A stretch of DNA of 64,000 bases from Branchiostoma lanceolatum (lineage: Eukaryota; Chordata; Leptocardii; Amphioxiformes; Branchiostomatidae). A program made the translations under genes and the position numbers. Below, in pieces: positions 11,056 to 22,900 of this stretch. Numbering within the stretch: position 1 is the stretch's first letter; the number at the start of each line of letters is the position of its first letter. The stretch is taken from the NCBI RefSeq assembly GCF_035083965.1, contig NC_089739.1, positions 5,400,198 to 5,464,197 on the forward strand, written 5' to 3'. A model generated the notes under the pieces. It was not told where the DNA came from. It did not search any database and was given only the letters and a program-made list of their open reading frames with translations.

Positions 11056-14000
11056 TGGCTTAAAAACAAGGCTACATGATCAGGTCACAAACCTTTCAGA
11101 ATGCCATGTTTAGTTAGTGTATTCCAGATCCAAAACATAGACACCAAAACTCACCAAAACGATGAACAGTTAAGTAAAAGGCCAAAGTTATCAGATAAGT
11201 CTGCACGCAGATTTGTTCTTTCAGGTGATTTCAAGTCAAAATAAATCATGCTATTTGTGGGTCAAACATGATGAGTCTAGCTTTCCATTAAGTTTGGAAT
11301 AATTCTGTTTTCACAAAACGTTTGAATTCTGGAATAGGATAGTATGGTCGCCAAGTGTTCTCCAGTCGTGTGCATAGTCAATGTACTTGCCTGTGAGGGT
11401 CTCTGGTGATCAAAATTATCATTGCAGCTGGTTGAGACATTTCTGCTGCAATAATTTCTTTGGATGCTAGAAGTCGCTTTTGATCCATACAGCTGAGGAC
11501 AGGAGACAAGGCAGCCTTTAATATGTATCCCAAATATTTGGCCAATCGCAGTAATCGATAAATGTGTTGGGCTAATGTTAACTTACAAAATTAGGTGATT
11601 ATAAATAAGACTGAATATATCTCTAACTCCTTGGCAACTAGTAGCAACAGAAAATGAGAAACACAAGTCTGTGAAGTTTGAGTACAATTTAATCTGAAAG
11701 AAACAAAAGCATACATTTCTTGCAGTCCTCTACATTTGATCCATGTAATACTATCATAATAATATAATACAAGCACAGTCTTGGACAACAGTGAAAGACA
11801 TTGGTATAAAGACACCTTAGTAACCAATACACCACTTCTATTGGTAAGCTACCAATATAAATCTTGTATGAAGTTGGAATACTTAAACTCTGTTTATGCA
11901 GAGTACATCTTGTATTTTCGTAAAACAAATTTTTTATTTTTGTGTGTCTTTCTCTTGCCCATTTCTCACATACATGTACATAACTAGCATTACGATAAAC
12001 AACTACTAAAAACAAATAAGCATGGTAAACACATATGTTCAGAAAAAAACATACAGGAAAAATGGTATGGCTCAAAACAGTAGATACACAATATATTCTT
12101 GTTTGTTTCCTTGTTCTTTTGCACCAAATGTTTCATAGGTAGGTTTGGTAAGATTAAATTAAAGGTGTGATATAGAATAATATTTTCAATTGAAAACAAA
12201 CAAAAAACAGGAAATTTCTAAACGATATTATTGTTTGGCCAGTGTTTGTCTAAAAGTTGACTGAATTTTCTAAAGTGAAAAGCCCTCAAGGTTTTGAATA
12301 TAAATTTGGAGGATAATGCATAGCAAACAGAGCATAGCATTTTTATCACAATATAACAACATCTTAAATGAGATACATTTTTGCAAAATGTCCGTGTACA
12401 AATGTATTTCAACTGGCACTTATTTGCAAATCTTTCCTTTAAGAAATCAATTTCATAACAAAAGGGCCTAGACAAAATCAGATTGTTTTTCTTTGCAAGA
12501 TAAAAACAAAAACGAAGCGAAATTAAATTTGGCAAACATTTACCCCTTTACAGTAGTTCCTATCTTTCTATGAGTGCCCTCCATATTTTAACCACATGGC
12601 TTAAATAAACAAAGTTACAGTAATAATGCAAAAGCTCACAAACCTCTCTGGGATCTTCTACCTTGAAAAACATTTCTAACTTTAAAATCCGTTATAAAAA
12701 TCAAGGTATATGAAAGACTACTGGCAAATACAATATTGATGATGTCAACAAAAATTGCATTTGTAAGTTATTGATACTATATCATGTTCAATTGTAGCAC
12801 TTTCTTCCAACTGTAGAGTTTACTAGCACTTGCACAGTGTATGTATGTAAAAAAGACTTATATGAGCACAATTCACAACACTGCACTTCGGAAATTCTAA
12901 AGTGTCCCGTCCACAACGTTAACATAAAAAGAGTGTACAGTCAAGAGCATAGTTCACAGCATCTTCTTTTTACAAAACTACTTGCGCTAAGAAAATTACG
13001 ACATAAATCCTGAACAAAATGTAGAAAAACAAGAGTGCCTTCTAATCGAGCACGCAATTCACACAATTCTTTTTCCAATACTGAAAGCACTAAAAATCCT
13101 ACGCTGTCCTTTAGACGGTCAAAAATGTAAATAAAAACACAACAAAGTGCAAAAAAAACACAGCAATCTACACTGACTGACAATCTTTCTCAAAATAATT
13201 CTAATAGTAAAGAGAACTTTTAAACCTTTCTGCACTTATTTCAACTCTCATGGAAAATATCCAATGGCATGTACCTGACAAACACATCCAGAAAGACTTA
13301 ATATTTTGTTCAAACTTGTACAAATTAAACAAGAAATCCCAGTAGAGAGTGTATCGTTTCTAAAAATTGCTTTTTGCTACTACACAAACACAAATCTTGA
13401 CAATTCCACATTGTTAAAAAAAGTCTTGCCAAAAGCTGTTTACAATACCTATGGTTAGGCTATGAAGTAGTACAGTATGCTTTTTGGCAACACCTCGAGA
13501 GCGTAGCCCATTACATTGCCCATTGATTCCACCAACCACAGCACCCCAAAAAACATGTCACGAGACTGGCAAAATGCAAAACTGGTGGTTATTCGAAAAG
13601 TTACTTAATCCATTGGTCAAGTTATGACACGTTTTTAATACATTATATCATGCTATTGCTCTTACCTATAAACAGTACATGTCACGTTATATGATATGCA
13701 AGGAAAGTTTGGAACTTTGTTTGTCAGAGTTTTCTGTGCACGTCTGGTTAGAGCATGGTAGAGCCTTGCTTTTTTCATGATTATTCAAGTATGTACGGTT
13801 ACTACTCTGCAAGCAAATATCATCATAATCAATTAATATCACCACAATACATTACATCCATACACACACAGCTCTACTCAAGTTATCATTATGATGGTAG
13901 ACACAGGGTATGTCACACAAAGGTGCTACTACAAAGAAAGCAAATATATCACGACTAGAATACTTATTTACACATGACAACGAAAACTCTTGAAAGACAT

Positions 14001-14893
14001 TTGGTAGTACGAGGGGCTAGTCTGTTTATATGGAGACCTCTACCCACCTGAAGCACTGAAATTACTTACAGCAAATTTAGATAGAAAAAAACAACAACAC
14101 AAAATTAATTTCTTGGGCCAATGGCGAAGTAGCTAGTTTATAAACTAAATGTAACTTTTTTCATTGAGTTCTTCTTTTCTTTTACAACGTTTTGGCCACA
14201 TGAATTGTGTTTGCTCCAGCGCTCTTGTTTTAGATTCTAGAGAAGTTAAAGCAACAGAAACGAGTTCTTACTAATCTTGTCTTCAAAGAAATAATTGAGA
14301 AGCATTTGTAGTAATAATGGTAATGACTTCACAGGCGCAAAATCTATTGAATATTTGGCGGTTACCATTTTCAGGCTTTCTGATTGGTCTTTGTGTTTTA
14401 TTTCAAATATCTAATAGCCAATCAGAGGTTACATGTATATATCAAAGCCAAGGCAAAACAACTTTCATCCCTTTATTGCCAAAATGATTACGTTTCTGTC
14501 TTACAGCAAACGGTAAAATTTACATTTTACCTCGTCCACAATAACTTCATTTTTAACCTTCTCACTGTTATGGGCCCATTTCCGTATCCAACCTTTTACT
14601 GGCGACAGCAGAACTCAATAGGAGAAGCGTAAATATCAAACATACTTCATTATTAGGCACATTTAGAGACAGCATAGTCAAGAGGAAGACTTGTCACATA
14701 ATTTAGATGCTGGCTTGATAAGTGTTCAGGTGGGCAGTTCGGCCTCCAATGTAGAAAAATACCACTTTAACACCGAGCTAAAACAAGACATCCGCCTTTT
14801 CTTATTTACAATCTTCTGTACTCCGTTTCTTAAGACATAGTGACTGGTTCTTCTTCTGTCATCTGTAGCGTGTCACAAGTACCCAAACAGTGG

Positions 14894-15137
14894 TAAAGCC
14901 GGTGTCACAACGTCAACAACTTTTGGACAAATTTGTTTATCACAAGAGGGTTGCTGATTTTCAAAATCACCAAAGAATCAAGCAAAAAAAAATCTACCGT
15001 GTCTTGTGAACATCGGACGACCCATAAAATTTGTGCAGCGATTGAGAGAACATCGGTCATACGACTGCCGAAAATATTCTTTAGAGCTCACAAAGTCGTC
15101 CTGCAAGCTATTTTTTTGGCGTGTGACGCCGGCTTTA
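14894..15137. mobile_element. 244-bp MITE-like element with GCCGG(T/C)GTCACA ends
   Basis: The terminal inverted repeats start TAAAGCCGGTGTCACA on the left and end GTGTGACGCCGGCTTTA on the right. The interior has no coding potential. I see no clear target-site duplication, so the superfamily is open. Confidence 0.55.
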
Positions 15138-15628
15138 GAGATGGAACGAAATCAAAAACAACTGGACTTGAAGTCACTTAATATCCTGGACACTGGATAA
15201 CAAAAAACATCTTCCATCACAATTTGTGATGAGCAAAAACCACACAATTCAAACGTTTGGTCCAGTGATACAATTTTGTCTGGAGATTCAAGTGACGTTT
15301 TCTAGAGAGCAACAAGTTGGTATAATTTTGGTCTGCACTTGATTTGGAAAATGGACTAAAAGTTTATATATTGTTGTAAAATGCAATGGACTAATATTCG
15401 TTGTTGATACAGACTACTCCATCCTACGGAAAGGTTTTTCTTTTTTTTCTTCTTTCTTTTGGACAAATTCTTATTCTTCCTCCAAACTGCTATATTACCC
15501 TTATCAAAATGCTCTTTTTGAAAGAAGAGAAATTAATTTGTTACCATATATCTTCCAATTTCAATTTGATCTCTTAACAAATTTGTTTTTCAAAAGTAAA
15601 CCTTTTCCAAACCATTTCTGGTCCCTCT

Positions 15629-15709
15629 TTAACCTTCTCCCTGCTGCCTAACTCTGTAACCAATAGGGAATTGGGTGCCAAACGGCTGCTTCAGAGTGCT
15701 AAAGGTTAA
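15629..15709 (+). repeat. 81-bp TTAACCTT...AAGGTTAA repeat, copy 2
   Basis: Same length and orientation as copy 1 at 2754-2834, with only a few substitutions. The terminal octamers TTAACCTT and AAGGTTAA are intact. Confidence 0.7.
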
Positions 15710-16936
15710 ACAACGGAATAGTCCTTTGATACAGTTCCACTCTTACTATTGTTTGGAGTACTTGATGACACAGATGATCAAGGGAATGTTAAAATGTTAT
15801 ACTTAATTCTATTATTCCCCTTAAATTTTTACTGCACTGGCTTTAGTGACTACAACGGGTGCATACGTTATACTTAATAGTTAGACTCTACTCTGCATAA
15901 ATGTGTTAACAAACTGTCCTTATTGCATTTACAAAAGCTGCTTAACGTTTATTTTAATAGTAGTAGTAGTTTTGGTCATGTTTGATAGTGTTGAGTTTTC
16001 TTCAATTATAAGATATGCACTTTTTTAGGAAGGACGCTTCAGTATTTCGTAGGTTTTGGCTGGACCGTGCAAAAACTGACCGGCTGACGTCTGGATTATT
16101 GCACATTTCTCCGCTCCGAATCTTTCCGTCTCTCGAAGAGACCGATCGTGAGGTACGCCTTCGCGGCACAAGCAACCTTTAAAAGCGTAGGGGCACTTTT
16201 CAAACAAACCACCATTAAATCCTCTTCAACACGTTTGGAAGCTATCTTTTAAATCTATTGCTTGGATGTACTCATGCCTTACAGCAGGCATTACAATACA
16301 TGTATATAGCCCAATTATTCTCATAGTGCAAGTCTAATGTTATAATTGCATTGTATGAGAAGCCCTAAACGTATTTAACACTTTACTGTTTTGTGTACTT
16401 TGGTCCAGTTCTTTGAGTAGCAAGTTTTGGAGGAAATCATTTGGGGTTCGAGCTGTATTTTGCATAGACTATTCTTTAATGTAGATAGATTGTAGAAAGT
16501 GACTGGTTTCTATCACAAACCCAGTAGCCAACTGAAGGGCTTTTCTTAAAAAGGAGCCAACTTAAGGGCTTTTGTTAAAGAAACACCCCAAAGAAGCACA
16601 TTTCGAGTGCTATTCCTTTGCTGACAATTTCATGTTTCACAAATAAATTAGGTAACTGGGATAAGCTTTTATTTCCGAGGGTTTCCCTCCCTCCTTATTT
16701 GTATCGTGGAAAATGTGTAAACTTTTACCGAAAATCACTGATTCTGAAAGAACAATACTGTTTTACTGGCCAAGAGGACAAAACTTATTCCATTTCCGTA
16801 GTCAGCCTTTTCTCGGATATATTATAACCTTTGCTAGAGTCCATACACAAGACCAAATACATCAGCCCCACTTCTGTCTTCTCTACGCTCTCCAAGGTGA
16901 GTCCAACCTGGATTTGCTGTGAGTCGTTGTGGCGCG

Positions 16937-19900
16937 TCATGCGAAGTACATGACGCGGAGGGTGTCGGGGTGGACCTGCACCGCACGTGCCATGTCCATG
17001 TGCGTCCGTTCGCTGCTGTCCCCGGAACGGAATGACCCCTCCCCGCTGTATATAGAAAACAATGAAACAAATCTGTTACGTCAAATCAGAAACATATGTT
17101 GATGAAGGTTACACATTTAGGTAAAAAGATTATACACAAGACCAAAATTTTGCAAGCGACTTATTTTCGAAACAGACGTTTCGGACAGCATCCCTTAGCT
17201 TTTGTCAGTAATTAAATCAGAAACAGCAAGGAGGTAGGGGTAGGTTTATGTCTGGATTAAAATTTATCTGGATTGAAATATGCTAGAGTACCTTTGAACA
17301 CAACTATTTCTTACTTTTTTTCAAATGTAGGTTTTCTTGAAACAAGAAATAGAAGATCTCACACATCCGTGAAATATCTAGAGATTTTGTGAATTTTTTG
17401 GTTTTATGTGAAGTACACATATCTTTGCTAATTCTGTCTAGGCATTTTCCTACCTTCCTGCAAAACTAGTGTTTTCATCCAGCGAATCTCCTGTTAAACC
17501 ATTTTCCAACCAACAGCAACATACTTGCACACACATAAAGACAAACGAACAGACCGAAAGCAATACCTCCTTTTTCACTAAGGTAACAGAGCTTCTTCAA
17601 GGAGGCAGTAATAGGTATGTGTCTTGATTAAAACATGTCTTCATTCAAATACATGTATGCTAGTTCCTTTCAACACAACACTTTCTTACTAAATCTTAGT
17701 TAAAAACTGAACAAGAAATCGAACAGTATTGCACAAACCTGTCGTGATCTTTCTCCACGAGATGGTAGCGTGCGCGGAAGGCGACCAGATGTGCGTAGTA
17801 CGCGGGGGCGGGGATGGAGACACTGCGCGTGCAGCGGACGTAGGTGTGACACAGCTGGTAGGTCAGCATCTGGAGGTCGTCCGCCATGAAGTTGTTGTCA
17901 TCCCACAGAACGTGATAGTGAGAGGGACGACTGGTACCCTGGGGGTGTCGGGGGAGAAGATCATGTAAATGAACCTCTGACCTCTCAAGTAAAGCAGAAC
18001 GGATAACAACTTCGATTTGTTTTCTAATATGTTTTCATGTAAAATATGTTTTTGGTTGTGTATACTTTCGGTTACTTGTGTTACTTATGTCTCAACACTC
18101 CTCTGTTACTTATGTTACAGTTTTGTCATAAGTTCATTTTCTTTGTTATACTGATGACTTGACTGTTTTGTAGTCTGGTGGACCCCATTGAAAATCAATT
18201 TGTTAAAATTGAATGGGCTACCCATGGCAGCTGTCTGAAAATTCAATAAAAAAAAGAACCTGCTTTGTTATTCACCTTGTAGTGCCTAGGGGCACATAGG
18301 TCAGCAATTTTCCTTGCTGTTTCAGTATCAGGATATATTTCTACCGGGAGGGGTTGCTAGTACTTCTCCTTTAACGTTATCAAGGCACCTCCTCGAACAC
18401 GAAACCCCCATTTTACATGAATTTTTGCATAATTTTCAATAGACCCGGCGTGTAATCATACCTGGATACCGGCGTGGCTGCATAAGTAGAAGTCAAACTC
18501 CGTGGGATGGGTGATACCAACGTCAACCGTAGTGCCCGCTGGGATGTTACCGCTCTTCCCAATCTGTTGCAAATACACGTCATGTTAGTACACTCTGCTT
18601 ACTGTATCATAAATTCAGTTACTTTTACAGTGGTTTTATTTTGCTGGGAAAATCTTCAAAAAGAGTTTTTTGCAGTGGTTGAAACGATTCGATATTTGTG
18701 ATGTCATGAATCTGCAGTAGAGAAGTCACTTCGACAGTAAAACCACTGCAAAAGTTCAAGAATTTACAGTATATAAACCACTATAATATCTCTATCTGTT
18801 TCTATTTGCCAGAATCACAATGCCTTTTCAAGCAGCTAGTAGTGCAATGCAGCTTTGGCAAAACTCAGGTTTCTAGCCAAGCCCACTCCTACTCTTCTTG
18901 ATAAGTGTGCTGGGTTCTTTTAAGTGCACAGGTTTGATACCTGAAGTTCATGCCTAAAGCTCCCTCATACACCGGACTGCAGACTTTACGTCACTATCCA
19001 AAATGACATTGGTTTCTGACTCCCCCCCCTGACCCAGACAGGAAGTGACCCCTGACCCAGACGGGAAGTGACCCCTGACCTGTTCCTTCCTGTCTGAGCA
19101 GAAAAGTCGGGTGTGGTGGCGCTTCTGCACCACGATGAAGGTCACGCCTGGCTCGTACCCGACCTCTAGCTTCACGCAGGCCTCTCGGATCGCCCGCAGC
19201 TCGTGCCACAACACCTGGGAGAAATACACAGGTCGCCATTAAAATTCAGGCTTATTACAAGTTGTCATTCAATGTAATAATAATGATTAGCCCCACTCGC
19301 GGGGCAGTAGCAGCTGGTTATATTACGCCGAACGACCTGTCGGGTACCATGATGGGTATGACCCTATGAACTTTGACCCTGTGAACTCTGACCCTACCTG
19401 TTGAAACTGCCCCTCGCTGACCCCATCTCGGTACATGATGATCCTGGTAGGCTTGAAGCGTGTCGACTTGTAGAACTGGATCAGAAGCTCCCGGACCATG
19501 GACGCGAGGTCCGCTATGATCTCCTGACGGTGGGTCTGCACACGTACGGTCGCCGCGTAGCGACTAGGGTGGGCATCCATGCTACCCACAACCTATCGAA
19601 GAAAGGTTTGGCGCGTCAGTACGCTGCTCTGTTCAACAAATGGCATAACAAACGAGAGAGGCTGTCTTGAAACATGCAAGATTTTGGTGTTCTCAAACTT
19701 TTGAATAAGGTTGAAATTAACTGTTGTCACATTCTGTATACGTAATCAAAATCATGGGAATTTTTAACACATTCTCAAACATATTTTTTTGTCTTCTGTA
19801 ATGTTATAGTTGCATATTTTGTTATCGTGATCACATTTTTAATCAATGTATGTACCTCAATCAAATACACAATTATTAAAGTAAAACATAATCAAAATTC

Positions 19901-22900
19901 ATCTTTTTCTACAAGAACTACCAGCCTCTCTCTTAATTACAATCAATATGATACATATTATACATACATGTCTACATATACTAGTCACAAACTAACAAGC
20001 AAAACTCCTTTAATTAATCAGACGATGGCCATTCGGGTAGTACAGGTCAAAATGGCGGCAGCCTGCAAAGAAAAGCGGTTCTGTCAAAATGCTTCCATGA
20101 AGGGAGCCAGGGGACGAAATGAGACCACACATGCAGAAGGGAAGAGAAGAGACACAGAAAGAACGACAAAAGGCAAGCATTGTGTGTATTTTGGAATAGG
20201 CAGTGAGACTACATAACAAGGCAGTATAAGTACATGTATGGGGTAGAGATTTTAGATAAACTGCCGTTTTTGTATCTTTTGATCTGAAGATGGTACGGTC
20301 ACCAAATTGTTGTCGACGTCGTTGATACTGCTCTTGTAAGCAGGAAACAGTGACATAAGTTTGAGCCCCCTAGTGGAACTGCAGGGGTGTTTTTGTCAAA
20401 ATGTTTGATAACTCAAGAAGTGGTTGACAGATCATGATGATTTTTTGGTATGTAGGTACATTGCAGCTTTAGCGATAATTGACATAATTAAGACAATTGA
20501 TTAACAAGAGAAACTTTATCAATCATACATACATGTAACAAGGGCATTGAGGTTATATGCAACATGATCTTAGACGAGAGAAATCGGTTGGGCAAAAGTT
20601 TCAAAGAAGTTCTTTTCTTGAGAGTAAATTGCATCTTTCTGAGATAGCTTCAGAAAAGATTGTCAACTTTCTGTTACCTGTGTGTCAAATTGTTTCCGCT
20701 ACATGTTCAATGCGTACTTCGTAATCTAGCGAAAAAGATCTGGAATTGGCTGGAATTAATTGTGAAGCAGTTGCAGTGATTCGTAGAATGGTCTTGATTT
20801 GTAGAACGACAAAGTGTTTGAGCAGTGGATATCAACCGTGACGTTGTCCCCTCAACAATTTGGGGCAAACTTTTGAAAACTGAGGAGCTACCCTTGATTT
20901 TGTTACAAAACCCTGTACGGGTTTACGGTAAAATGTGTTTTTCTATGACGAACAAACATGTACGTGGAAAGTGTTTTTCACAATATATGCAAAGATCAAG
21001 AGAAAACGAAAAAACACAACTTCTACAGGGAGGGATGATACAACAAAGGCAAAAGAAACGGACACAAGCAAAAGGAAGGAGGACAGATCCTACGGACATG
21101 CTACCAACCACAGCAAGGAAACGGGGTTAGCCTAGCTAACAGAGAGGCCCCACATACAGCTGCGATGGACGGCTTTCTCCCGTCTCCCGCTGGCGGGTGC
21201 GTCACGTCCGCTCCAATGAAAATGACGGGCTCCAGGAATACGCGCGGGCTGTAAGAGACGGAACAAGTTTCAAAGACAATGAGAGCTGGCTGACTCTCCT
21301 ACGAGAGGGAAGCCTTGGTGACGGGCGAGACCATTACGCTGCCTGATGGGGGTCCAACTTTTCAACACATCTTTTTTTGGCAACACCTCAGAGGCGAGAC
21401 TAATAAGATTTTTTTGGCGATGCCTTAGGGGCGAGCCTGATAAGATTTTTTGGCGCCACATTAGGGGCGAGCCTTATAAGTTTTTTTTGGTGATGCCTCA
21501 AGGGCGAGCCTGATGGGAAAGTATTGTTATAATTTCAGTTTCTAAATTTTTTTTGAAGTGATCAAGGTTGTGTCAGGACAGAAGAATTGCCACAAACTTG
21601 TCTGATGATAGAGGAAAGTTTCCTTGGAACCCCCTTCAGGAGAATGTAATGGTCTGCTCTGAGCCGGACGTACCGCAGCGATGGAAGGCTTCTTTTCATC
21701 GCCTACTGGGGGGTGCGTGACGTCGGCGCCCAGGAAGATGACTGGCTCTCGGAACACTCCAGGACTGAGTGTGAAGAAAGCACAGGCTCCAATGTAGCCC
21801 TACCGCCCAGCATGCCTAACCTGCCTTATAGTACATGTTGTCTCTAAAATGCTCAAAATCATCAAAGTTCACTTGTTTAATTTATCTTTTAAGACTGTTC
21901 TCGACCAAATTGTTGTGGTAGATAGCTCTTGCAAACGGGAAAAAGTGACAAAGGTTTACGCTCCATACCAGCTTTTTCTGGAACTGCAGGGGCATTTTTG
22001 CCAAAATGTTTGGTCAAACTGAGTGTGAAGAAAGCATGGGCTCTAATGTAGCCACCAGTGTATAGCAGTTTCTAATGTGCACAAAATGGCAAAAATTCAC
22101 TTGTTTTTCTGGTTTTTTTAGAGTGTTATTTATTTCTGTTTTCTATTTCTGAGCATTAAAGAATCACATTTAAATCTATGCATTTTTTTCTTGTGTGTAT
22201 TGCATATCTACATAACAACATGTTGTTTGGATATGAAAGAATAGGTATGGATTGATGATAATTATACGTTATTAAACAAGATAATATTTCAACAATATTT
22301 TACCAGTCATATAGCTTGTCATCTTCCTTATCAATTGGAAAAACTTAATTTTGATAAGCAACAATTCATCAACAACAAAATTCTGAAATTGTATGTACTT
22401 CAAGCCCAAATCATTTAAACCAAACCAAATTGTGAATAATCTTGAGGAACAAACAAAACAAACCTATTGCACCGGCAATAAGACAGTCTACTCATTATTA
22501 AATCCATGGCAACTATGTCAGAAATCAAGCATCTTTTTTACTGCACAAATGTTGATCTATGAACTTTAAGTTGTAGGTCAGACAGCATCTTTTTACATCA
22601 AATGTTGATCTGTGAACCTTGACCAGTAGGTCAGACAGCAAACATATTTTTTATTTGAAATGTTGATCCATGAACCTGGATCTGTAGGTCAGACAGCATT
22701 AGCATTACTTTACATGCTGCCCTGTGAACTTTAACCTATGAAAATTGACCTGTAGTTTGACTCACCGTATGTGCGGGACCAGGATGTTGTTGACCCCGCC
22801 CAGTTTGACGTTGATCTTCAGGCACAGGTTGGACAGCGTTTGCGGCGACGTCTTGATCACGTTCTTCACCTGTACGCACTGCGTGGCCACGCCCAACATG

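Larger units (their letters stand above)
11003..16936 (-). other. Probable long 3'UTR of Argonaute plus intergenic sequence
   Basis: About 5.9 kb of AT-rich sequence downstream (minus sense) of the AGO stop. It has few repeats: one MITE at 14894-15137 and one 81-bp repeat at 15629-15709. No recognised coding exon was found. Vertebrate AGO genes often have 3'UTRs of many kilobases, and the low repeat density would fit transcribed UTR. AATAAA on the minus strand at 11050-11055 is a candidate end, and other candidates exist closer to the stop. Confidence 0.35.
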
